A stretch of DNA of 64,000 bases from Hymenobacter tibetensis (GTDB taxonomy: Bacteria > Bacteroidota > Bacteroidia > Cytophagales > Hymenobacteraceae): positions 509,001 through 573,000 of the forward strand of contig NZ_CP094669.1 of the NCBI RefSeq assembly GCF_022827545.1, read 5' to 3'. This document shows, piece after piece, positions 18,408 to 24,860 of this stretch. The first letter of the stretch is position 1; every line of letters begins with the position of its first letter. The translations under genes were made by a program, and so were the position numbers. A model generated the notes under the pieces. It was not told the DNA's origin, made no database searches, and worked only from the letters and a program-made list of their open reading frames with translations.

Positions 18408-18764
18408 ATGAACTCGCCCATTATCGTTGAAAATTCTTTTCTGGCCCGGCTTGCACGTCTCAAACTTGGAACGTATAGTGTGGCCATGGTGCTCGGCAAC
18501 AAAATCCACCTGAGCGGAGCCACGCGGGAGGAGTTCTTGAACGACCCGTATTGGGTGGCCCATGAGATGGAGCACATCCGGCAATTTCAGGAGCATGGCA
18601 AGCTTGGTTTCCTACGCCGTTACCTGCTCGATTGGATGCGCCACGGCTATTACAACATCCCCTTTGAAGTAGCCGCGCGCGAAGCTGCCCGCCTTAATGC
18701 TTCCCTCTACACCCAAGGCCGCCCCTTGCCTGACCCTGCTCAAATGCATCAGGGGGCACGATGA
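18408..18764 (+). CDS. Small HExxH metalloprotease-like protein (DUF4157-like)
   Basis: 118 residues built around H52-E-M-E-H56, the HExxH zinc motif of gluzincin-type peptidases. It sits in WVAHEMEHIRQFQEHG, close to the HELxHVxQ pattern of DUF4157 domains. A glutamate in IPFEVAAREA (E87) is a candidate third ligand. No signal peptide is seen. The protein is little more than the active-site helix pair, so it is either a minimal peptidase or a binding domain. A CAACTTTG sequence about 60 bp upstream resembles a weak -7 element. It is monocistronic. Family placement is from motif spacing only. Confidence 0.7.
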   Translation: MNSPIIVENSFLARLARLKLGTYSVAMVLGNKIHLSGATREEFLNDPYWVAHEMEHIRQFQEHGKLGFLRRYLLDWMRHGYYNIPFEVAAREAARLNASLYTQGRPLPDPAQMHQGAR

Positions 18765-18847
18765 AGCAGTGAGGCAGCAATTCAGTGCGTGAACTGTTAC
18801 AACTGCGCCAACTGAACATTGAACCCACTAAACCACGGAGTCACTGC

Positions 18848-19579
18848 TTACAGCGAGGCTAGTCGGCCGCCATCCACGACCAGCGTGGTGCCATTAACGA
18901 AGCTGGCTTCAGGTGAGGCAATAAAGCAAATGGCGGCGGCCAGCTCGTTGGGAGTGCCCACTTGCCCGGTTATTTTCTCTTTACCGCTTTTCACGTTGGG
19001 GTTGCTCCACAGCATGGGCGTATCAACGGCGCCTGGTGCCACGGCATTAATCCGGGCATGGGTGTGCGGTATTTCCAAGCTCAGGCCGCGCACAAAGGCT
19101 TCAATAGCACCCTTGCTGGCGGCGTAGGGAATTACGTTGGGGGTGGTTTGATGTGCGTGTACCGAACTAACCGCCACAATTGCGCCGCGCTTCATGTGCG
19201 GCAAACAGAGTTGCGTGAGACGAAACAGCCCCCGTAGGTTCACGTTCATCACCTGGTCCCATTCTTTGGGGTCTAGCTTGAGCAGCGGCTTAAAGGTCAT
19301 GAGGGCCGCGTTGCTGACCAGCACATCAATGCGGCCCCAGGTATCGAGCACTTTGCGCACGGCAGTTTGGAGGGCGGCATCCCGGCCGATGTCGGCGAGT
19401 ATAAAGATGGCCTCGCTGCCGGCGGCTTTAATCTCACGGACAACCTCTCGGCCATCGGCAGCATCACGTCCTAACACCGCAATACAACCTCCTTCCCGGC
19501 CCATTTGCAAGGCCACTGCCCGCCCGATGCCTGATGTAGCTCCCGTAATGAGGCATACTTTACTTTTAAAACGCTGCAT
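18848..19579 (-). CDS. SDR-family NAD(P)-dependent oxidoreductase
   Basis: 243 residues, classical short-chain dehydrogenase. The cofactor motif is TGATSGIGR (12-20), followed by the NAALM motif near 90. The catalytic residues are S138 in AVSSVHAH and Y152-x3-K156 in PYAASKGA, and the C-terminal GTTLVVDGG is typical of the FabG-like group. All catalytic residues are present. The upstream frame extends to 19717, but the ATG at 19579 gives the standard start MQRFKSKVCLITGA. The gene next to it on the same strand is a second, different SDR about 160 bp away. Substrate unknown. Confidence 0.9.
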   Translation of the reverse strand: MQRFKSKVCLITGATSGIGRAVALQMGREGGCIAVLGRDAADGREVVREIKAAGSEAIFILADIGRDAALQTAVRKVLDTWGRIDVLVSNAALMTFKPLLKLDPKEWDQVMNVNLRGLFRLTQLCLPHMKRGAIVAVSSVHAHQTTPNVIPYAASKGAIEAFVRGLSLEIPHTHARINAVAPGAVDTPMLWSNPNVKSGKEKITGQVGTPNELAAAICFIASPEASFVNGTTLVVDGGRLASL

Positions 19580-19739
19580 GGTGAGGGGAGCTGAAAGTGG
19601 GAGATAGAGGCAGGCTATAGAAAGCAGGAAGTTGAGTTGCCTTGCCTTGCCCTGTAGTACCGCTACTTCCCTGAAAATAAAATTGCCGTTTCTCCGCGGC
19701 CAACGGAAAAACGGCAACCTCGACTATAAGTTTAAATTC

Positions 19740-20543
19740 TTACTTGGATGGCTCCTCAAATACCTTGCGCATACCTGCTGCTACCAGCCCATCGGGCGTG
19801 ATGTTGGTGAGCATTGCTTGGATTTTGTTGGTGATACCCGAAATGACCCGGGCTTCGCCTTTCATCAAGGCCTCATAGCCGTCTTTGGCTACATCTTTAG
19901 GGTCGGCGAGGCCCATAATGCCGTGGGCAGCGCGGGTGTCTTCTGCGCCAGCCCGCTCGAAAAAGTCGGTGTCGGTGGCGCCGGGGCACAGGGCCGTCAT
20001 GGTTACGCCCGTGTCTTTGAGCTCATTCGACAAGGCTTCCGAGAAGCTGAGTACAAACGATTTGGTGGCCGAATACACTGCCATATTCGGTGATGGGGTG
20101 TAGGCGGCCGTGGAAGCTAGCTGCAGGATGCGGCCTTTGCCACGGCTTACCATGTCGCGCCCAAACAGGTACGTTAGCTCTGCTAGCGCTACAATATTGG
20201 TGTGAATTACGGCGCGGTTGCGTGCCACGTCCGATTCCAGGTAAGGACCATACTCGCCGAAGCCGGCGTCGTTCACCAGAATATCCACTGCTATACCCTG
20301 GGCTTTCACTTGGTCGTAAACGCGCTGGGCGGCGCCGTCGTGGCTGAGGTCTTCGGTGACAAGCGTAGCCTCTAGCTGGTGAACGGTGCGCAGATGCTCG
20401 GCAAACTTGTTCAACCCCGCCGTGTCCTTATCAACCAGCACCAGCTGGTATTTGTCTTTGGCGAAAAGGTGGGCAAGTTCTTGGCCGATGCCATTGGCAG
20501 CGCCGGTAATAAGAGCGACAGAAAGATTAGGGTCGTGCGACAT
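19740..20543 (-). CDS. SDR-family oxidoreductase (DltE/YqjQ-like)
   Basis: 267 residues with cofactor motif TGAANGIGQ (13-21), NDAGFGEYG near 91 and the catalytic set S144, Y157, K161 (LASTAAY and VYSATKSFV). The broad shape (ALCPGATDTDFFERA, then a helical C-terminal tail of about 50 residues) fits the SDR subgroup often labelled short-chain dehydrogenase/DltE. The usual NNAG is NDAG here. The ATG at 20543 is chosen over an upstream frame reaching 20678. It lies in tandem with the SDR at 18848, but the two differ strongly, so this is not a recent duplication. Confidence 0.88.
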   Translation of the reverse strand: MSHDPNLSVALITGAANGIGQELAHLFAKDKYQLVLVDKDTAGLNKFAEHLRTVHQLEATLVTEDLSHDGAAQRVYDQVKAQGIAVDILVNDAGFGEYGPYLESDVARNRAVIHTNIVALAELTYLFGRDMVSRGKGRILQLASTAAYTPSPNMAVYSATKSFVLSFSEALSNELKDTGVTMTALCPGATDTDFFERAGAEDTRAAHGIMGLADPKDVAKDGYEALMKGEARVISGITNKIQAMLTNITPDGLVAAGMRKVFEEPSK

Positions 20544-20737
20544 AGTAGGGGAGGGGATTGATGGATGTGGTTCTGTTGGGCTTACTGCCTCAACCGTAGC
20601 AGGGTTATGTTGAGCTTCACTGCTGAAAATCATATCACCTAAATCGTAACCCGAACGGCACTTCCAACGAATAATCACGCACGAAAGCCGCTGACTAGCC
20701 GGACTTTCCCTTCGTTTTACTCTTTTCCCCCCGAATC

Positions 20738-21265
20738 ATGGCTAAGCAACATCACGCAAATCAAGGCAACCTGAGTGCTACTTCTTTGTCGGCCAACGAT
20801 AGCCTCACCGATACAGCCGCAGCCCTAGGCACCGCCAGCGACGATTCTTTCGAGACGACCACCAGCCAACCATCTGCATCGGCTTCCACTGCTGAGAGCA
20901 GCCAGCCACAAAACACCCAGCGCAAGTCGTGGCTGAACCAAGAAGAGCTGATGAAGAACGTGAATCAGCTTCCTCAGTCGTTGAAAGATTTCGGTAGCAA
21001 AGCCGCCGCCCAAGTAAACAGCCTGTCCACTACGCAAAAAGTGGTAGGTGGTGCCCTATTAGTAAGCGGCTTAAGCTGGCTGGCCCTGCGCAGCAAGAAG
21101 TCGAAGTCTTCTTCCGACATCTACGCGCCTTATAATCCTAAGAGCAAGCCCAACCAGTCGAAGTGGAATTCCAGCAACGAGTCGGTGTACCGTGGCGCCC
21201 TATCGGGCCTGCACGAAGGCGACGCTGGCACCAGCTATACCTATGGCACTGAGAACGGCTTCTAA
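20738..21265 (+). CDS. Hypothetical low-complexity protein with one glycine-rich hydrophobic segment
   Basis: No family recognised. The 175-residue product starts with about 65 Ser/Thr/Ala/Gln-rich residues that look disordered. A helical stretch (QEELMKNVNQLPQSLKDFGSK) follows, then one short hydrophobic segment (VVGGALLVSGLSWLAL) ending in a Lys/Ser-rich patch, and a Tyr/Asn/Gly-rich tail. This resembles small membrane-associated proteins with a single helix, possibly stress-related; the function is not known. A strong terminator follows at 21312, which supports expression as a single gene. Confidence 0.7.
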   Translation: MAKQHHANQGNLSATSLSANDSLTDTAAALGTASDDSFETTTSQPSASASTAESSQPQNTQRKSWLNQEELMKNVNQLPQSLKDFGSKAAAQVNSLSTTQKVVGGALLVSGLSWLALRSKKSKSSSDIYAPYNPKSKPNQSKWNSSNESVYRGALSGLHEGDAGTSYTYGTENGF

Positions 21266-21311
21266 GCCTTTACCGCTTCTGTAACTCCTAGAAAGCAGAA
21301 GCTACTACCTC

Positions 21312-21352
21312 AACAAAACCCCGTTGCTCTCAGAGTAGCGGGGTTTTTTGTT
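21312..21352 (+). terminator. Strong intrinsic terminator
   Basis: AACAAAACCCCG ... CGGGGTTTTTTGTT forms a long stem with flanking A- and T-runs after the 20738 gene. Confidence 0.9.
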
Positions 21353-21414
21353 GGTGCACGAGCCAAGAAAAGCAAGTGAGAATATCAGGGGAAAGCTATT
21401 ACATATTTTGTTGT

Positions 21415-21453
21415 ACTAATTTATTTAGTTGATAATATGCCAACATAATTAGT
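21415..21453. promoter_or_regulatory. AT-rich inverted repeats upstream of umuDC
   Basis: ACTAA (21415-21419) and TTAGT (21425-21429) form a dyad with a 5-bp gap. A third copy, AATTAGT (21447-21453), pairs equally well with ACTAATT. They lie 40-75 bp upstream of umuD in an unusually AT-rich stretch. A damage-response operator is a reasonable guess, but the LexA site of this lineage is not known to me. Confidence 0.35.
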
Positions 21454-21489
21454 AAAACTTCGTTATTTGTAGCCATCAATTTCAGTTTT

Positions 21490-21963
21490 ATGTGCATCGT
21501 TGACATTCTTGATATTGCCCGTCATCCGGTCTGGCTCATTGAGTGCGAAACGCCCGTGCCCGCCGGTTTTCCTAGCCCCGCCGACAACAGCCGAACCGGT
21601 GAGCGGATCGACCTGAACACCATTCTGCTGCCTCATCCTGATTGCACCTATCTGGCGCGAGTGAAGGGCCACAGCATGGACGGCCCACCCTCCCACATTC
21701 CGGATGGCGCCCTGATGGCCGTGGACTGTGCTTTGAAGCCGCAGCCAGGCAACGTGGTAGTGGCGGCCGTAGAAGGCGAGTTCACCGTGAAGCGCTTAGA
21801 GAAGCGCGGGCAGTTCTACTGGCTCGTGCCCGACAACCCGCACTACGACCCGCTCCAAATCACAGCGCCGGATCAGGCCCAAATCTGGGGCGTTGTCACG
21901 CATGTCATCACCGAGCTTATCAACGGCAAGCTGCAAGACCATGTTCGCTCTCGTCGACTGTAA
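21490..21963 (+). CDS. umuD: UmuD-like S24 self-cleaving subunit of a translesion polymerase
   Basis: 157 residues. After RecA-stimulated self-cleavage, UmuD-type proteins activate the UmuC polymerase. The probable cleavage site is A25-G26 in VPAGFPSP. The catalytic serine is S62 in KGHSMDG and the lysine is K101 in EFTVKRLEK. The N-terminal arm is about 25 residues, with no DNA-binding domain, which separates it from LexA. It overlaps umuC by 23 bp, as is usual for this pair. The region upstream is AT-rich with repeated ACTAAT/ATTAGT half-sites, a possible SOS operator. Confidence 0.9.
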   Translation: MCIVDILDIARHPVWLIECETPVPAGFPSPADNSRTGERIDLNTILLPHPDCTYLARVKGHSMDGPPSHIPDGALMAVDCALKPQPGNVVVAAVEGEFTVKRLEKRGQFYWLVPDNPHYDPLQITAPDQAQIWGVVTHVITELINGKLQDHVRSRRL

Positions 21964-23248
21964 TAATTTTTACGTGAGCTGCGAGCGGGCTTTTCAGCCC
22001 CGGTTGGTGGGGTTGCCGGTGGTAGTGCTCAGCAACAACGACGGCTGTATCGTTTCGCGCTCCGCGGAGGCCAAGGCCCTGGGCTTGAAGATGGGGGCTC
22101 CCTTTTTTCAGGCACGGCCACTTATCGAGGAACACCAAGTGCAGGTATTCTCCTCAAACTACGCGCTGTACGGCGACATGAGCTACCGGGTAATGAGCTA
22201 CCTGGCGTCCGTTGCGCCCGAAGTGGAAATTTATTCGATTGACGAAGCCTTTTTGGGGCTGCACGGCATGGAAGCCGGCTACGAGGGCCAACCCAAGCTG
22301 CTGGAGTTTGCGCAGGAAATCCGCAAGCAGGTCAAGCAGCGCACCCATATTCCTACGTGCATCGGCATTGCCCCCACCAAAACGCTGGCTAAGCTGGCTA
22401 ACCACATAGCTAAGAAGCACCCAGCGCTCAACGGGGTAGCAATGCTTGCGTCGGGGGAGCAGCAGTGGTGGGCCCTCAATCAGGTGGCCGTGGAAGACGT
22501 GTGGGGCGTTGGCCGCCAATACGGCCAGAAACTACGCGACTTGGGCCTTGTCACGGCCGCCGACTTGGCGCGTTGCTCGGAAGCCTGGGCCCGCAAACAC
22601 ATGGGAGGCGTGGTAGGCGCCCGGCTGGTGCGAGAACTTCAGGGGCAGCCGTGCCACCAGCTGCACCCAAGTGAAGATGGTACGCTGGCACGCAAGAGCA
22701 TTGCCTGTACCCGTAGCTTCGGCCGGCCCCTGTCGCACTTCGACGATTTGCTGGGCGCCGTGGCGAGCTTCACTTCCCGTGCGGCGAGCAAGTTGCGCGC
22801 GCAAGGCTCAAAGACCTATATCCTGACGGTTTTTATCAGTCAAAACCGTTTCGGGCCGACGCCACCGCCTTACACCTATTCCACCCAGCTCACGCTCCCA
22901 ACTCCCACCAACGACACCACCGAACTGGTGCGAGCAGCGCGTATGCTGTTAGGCAAGCTCTGGCGGCCGGGCTTGGTATACAAGAAAGCGGGTGTTATTC
23001 TGGATGGCTTAGAAGACCAAGGGCAGACGCAACTCAGCTTATTCGAGCAATTGCCCGAAACCACGCGTCCGCAATCGGCTGCGCTTATGCGCAAGCTCGA
23101 TCAGCTCAACGGGCGCTTCGGCCAAAACTGCGTACAGGTAGCCACTGCTGTGCCGCCAAAAGGCAAGCCAGCGCCTTGGCTGGGGCAGAAAAACCTCTGT
23201 AGCCTTGCCCGCACCACTTCCTGGAACGAGCTGTGGGAAATAGGGTAG
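21941..23248 (+). CDS. umuC: Y-family translesion DNA polymerase V catalytic subunit
   Basis: 435 residues. Copies past DNA lesions with low fidelity after activation by UmuD'. The Y-family active site is intact: FALVDCNNFYVSCE with the first metal aspartate, SNNDGCIVSR, and YSIDEAFL with the catalytic Asp-Glu pair. HhH and little-finger domains follow, and the UmuC-type DUF4113 tail is present (KAGVILDGLEDQGQTQLSLF). The ATG at 21941 starts directly at the catalytic motif; a longer frame to 21893 would lie inside umuD. It is the last gene before the SAM-riboswitch unit, and no terminator is evident in the 35-bp gap before the next promoter. Confidence 0.94.
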   Translation: MFALVDCNNFYVSCERAFQPRLVGLPVVVLSNNDGCIVSRSAEAKALGLKMGAPFFQARPLIEEHQVQVFSSNYALYGDMSYRVMSYLASVAPEVEIYSIDEAFLGLHGMEAGYEGQPKLLEFAQEIRKQVKQRTHIPTCIGIAPTKTLAKLANHIAKKHPALNGVAMLASGEQQWWALNQVAVEDVWGVGRQYGQKLRDLGLVTAADLARCSEAWARKHMGGVVGARLVRELQGQPCHQLHPSEDGTLARKSIACTRSFGRPLSHFDDLLGAVASFTSRAASKLRAQGSKTYILTVFISQNRFGPTPPPYTYSTQLTLPTPTNDTTELVRAARMLLGKLWRPGLVYKKAGVILDGLEDQGQTQLSLFEQLPETTRPQSAALMRKLDQLNGRFGQNCVQVATAVPPKGKPAPWLGQKNLCSLARTTSWNELWEIG

Positions 23249-23283
23249 GCTGTGGCCACTCGTTGCTTTGGCAAACTCTCTTA

Positions 23284-23315
23284 TTTGATTTCTCGGCAGG
23301 GTAGATTTACCTTTG
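23284..23315 (+). promoter_or_regulatory. Bacteroidota promoter driving the SAM riboswitch transcript
   Basis: TTTG (23284-23287) and TACCTTTG (23308-23315) are separated by exactly 20 bp, the same spacing as the feoA promoter in this window. Transcription would begin near 23322, about 20 nt before the aptamer. Confidence 0.8.
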
Positions 23316-23341
23316 TCCCATCAATTCTTTACCCCAAAGGA

Positions 23342-23439
23342 TTGTTTTTATACAGAGGCGTGGAGAGACAGGCTCGACGAAGCGCCGGCAACCATCGGAT
23401 GATCCGAAACGGTGCCAAGTCCTGACCATATAAAAACAA
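23342..23439 (+). ncRNA. SAM-I (S-box) riboswitch aptamer
   Basis: The closing helix P1 is a perfect 11-bp pair, TTGTTTTTATA (23342-23352) with TATAAAAACAA (23429-23439). Inside lie the S-box consensus blocks in order: cagaggcgtggagaga, the ggctcgacgaagc internal segment, gccggcaacc, a small CGGA/TCCG hairpin, then cggtgccaagtcctgacc. These match the conserved SAM-I core (AGAG, GGAnAGAC, GAAgC, GCAACC, GGTGCcAAnTCC). It should bind S-adenosylmethionine and normally lower downstream expression when SAM is plentiful. No clear intrinsic terminator follows directly, and the next open frame starts only 7 nt after P1. Control may therefore act on translation or at a later hairpin. Confidence 0.92.
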
Positions 23440-23445
23440 GTTGCC

Positions 23446-23526
23446 GTGAAACGCTTCATCAACACCGTTGCCTCTTTCGCTACCGTCTTTGCTGTACAGC
23501 ATGGGTGTTGTGGCTGCTGTTGTTGA
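23446..23526 (+). CDS. 26-residue cysteine-tailed micropeptide (leader peptide or modified-peptide precursor)
   Basis: Starts at GTG 23446, 7 nt after riboswitch helix P1; an in-frame stop at 23431 rules out a longer frame. The product reads (M)KRFINTVASFATVFA followed by VQHGCCGCCC and stop: a short basic start, a hydrophobic middle and five cysteines in the last six residues. Four of the five Cys codons are TGT, while the two enzymes downstream use TGC for all five of their cysteines. It may be a leader whose translation senses charged tRNA-Cys. Alternatively it is a peptide substrate or scaffold for the ATP-grasp and monooxygenase. No Shine-Dalgarno is expected in this phylum. Coding status rests on composition and position, not homology. 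Confidence 0.65.
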   Translation: MKRFINTVASFATVFAVQHGCCGCCC

Positions 23527-23793
23527 GCAGGTGTAGGCAGCAAGTAGCAAGCGTTTTTGCTGGTACCATTTCCTCGCGTTACCCGTCGTGTGTTGGGGCA
23601 TGCCTGGCCAGTACACTTGGCCTCGTGGCGCGGCAAGTGCTTTAAGCACCTCTAGCTGGTAAATGTGCGGCGTAAGCTACTGCCTGCCGTTCCTTTCTGC
23701 ATTCCGCCTTTGTCTGTTACGGTTGGTTCTGCCTTGCTAGTAGCTTGGTAATTACTGCGTAGTGCAACCCTCCCTTAAGTAGTTCTGTTGTTT
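23527..23793 (+). other. Untranslated stretch between the micropeptide and the ATP-grasp gene
   Basis: About 270 bp with no supported gene on either strand. Weak stems are visible: CAGCAA (23538-23543) with TTGCTG (23557-23562), and an AGTGCTT/AAGCACT-like element near 23635-23650. It is probably transcribed leader RNA that links the riboswitch and micropeptide to the enzyme genes. Confidence 0.45.
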
Positions 23794-23818
23794 GCGCAGC
23801 TATAAGGCTGCGCTGTTT
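23794..23818 (+). promoter_or_regulatory. Possible attenuator hairpin before the ATP-grasp gene
   Basis: GCGCAGC (23794-23800) pairs perfectly with GCTGCGC (23807-23813) around a 6-nt loop, followed by TGTTTT. It ends about 35 nt before the ATG at 23854. It could be a terminator that ends transcripts unless the upstream leader is read in the permissive state. Confidence 0.5.
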
Positions 23819-23853
23819 TCCTGATTCTTTGTTCTCTCAACCCTCTCTTCTCC

Positions 23854-24858
23854 ATGTCTGTCTCCTCCAAGCCAATTGGCATCTATTACGAACATCCTGA
23901 GTGGTTCAAGCCGCTATTTGCGGAGCTAGACCGCCGGGGGCTCCCCTACGAAAAGATTGACGCTGCTCACCACCTGTTCGACCCCTCGGAAACCGAGAGC
24001 CGCTACGCGCTGGTAGTGAACCGGATGAGTTCTTCGGCTTATCTGCGCGGCCACGGCCAGGGTATTTTTCATACGGCGGGCTTTGCCACGCATCTGGAGC
24101 GCTTGGGCGTCCGCATCATCAACGGTACGGTAGCTACCAGCATCGAAACCAACAAAGCCCGTCAACTCTCGTTGTTTGCCTCGCTGGGGTTGAAGTACCC
24201 GAAGTCGTTTGTCGTGAACCACGCCTCGCGCATTGCGGATGCCGCTCAACAACTGCAGTTCCCCATTGTGGTGAAGGTGAACATTGGTGGTAGCGGTGCT
24301 GGCATTATCCGCTTCGATACGCTGGAAGGCGTGCAAGCTGCCGTTGAAGCCAACCAAATCGACCTAGGCATCGACCAAACTGCCTTGGTGCAGGAGTACG
24401 TGACGCCCCGCGGCGGCAATATTCACCGCGTCGAGACGCTGAACGGCAAGTTTTTGTACGCTATGAAGGTGTATACCACCGGCGAAAGCTTCAACCTGTG
24501 CCCCGCTGAAATTTGCCAGATTCCGGAAGAGCAGTCAGCAGAGTTCTGCCTGACGGAAGCGCCCAAGAAAGGCATTCAAGTGGAAGCATTTACGCCCCCA
24601 GCCGAAGTAATTGAGGCCGTGGAGCGCATCGTGGCCACCGCCAAAATCGATGTGGGGGGTATCGAGTACCTGATTGATGACCGCACCGGCGACGTGCTCT
24701 TCTACGACATCAACGCCTTATCCAACTTCGTGGCTGATGCCGTGAACGTAGTGGGCTTCGACCCCTACGCCCGCTTCGTAGATTATCTGGAAACGCAATT
24801 GCCTGCTGGTTCTGTTGCTGAGCTTGTTTCCTCGGATCCTCATCACCTCGTTGCGTAG
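23854..24858 (+). CDS. RimK-like ATP-grasp ligase
   Basis: 334 residues. ATP-grasp enzymes activate a carboxylate as an acyl-phosphate and join it to an amine or thiol. Visible features are an N-terminal preATP-like domain (IGIYYEHPEWFKPLFAELD), ATP-contact lysines K101 and K141 (FPIVVKVNIGGSGAG), the hinge VQEYV with E181, and the metal site VLFYDINALSNF (D285, N287) near the end. The closest general type is RimK/glutathione-synthetase-like; the substrate is unknown. The stop is separated by only 2 bp from the flavin monooxygenase start, so the two are almost surely co-translated. The SAM-I riboswitch and Cys-rich peptide upstream suggest a sulfur role. Confidence 0.88.
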   Translation: MSVSSKPIGIYYEHPEWFKPLFAELDRRGLPYEKIDAAHHLFDPSETESRYALVVNRMSSSAYLRGHGQGIFHTAGFATHLERLGVRIINGTVATSIETNKARQLSLFASLGLKYPKSFVVNHASRIADAAQQLQFPIVVKVNIGGSGAGIIRFDTLEGVQAAVEANQIDLGIDQTALVQEYVTPRGGNIHRVETLNGKFLYAMKVYTTGESFNLCPAEICQIPEEQSAEFCLTEAPKKGIQVEAFTPPAEVIEAVERIVATAKIDVGGIEYLIDDRTGDVLFYDINALSNFVADAVNVVGFDPYARFVDYLETQLPAGSVAELVSSDPHHLVA

Positions 24859-24860
24859 CC

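Noticed and set aside
23307-23649. Two minus-strand open frames of about 107 residues opposite the riboswitch and micropeptide
   Set aside because: They run antisense through the aptamer, have no recognisable domain, and their composition follows the complementary strand. The structured RNA explains the conserved-looking sequence.
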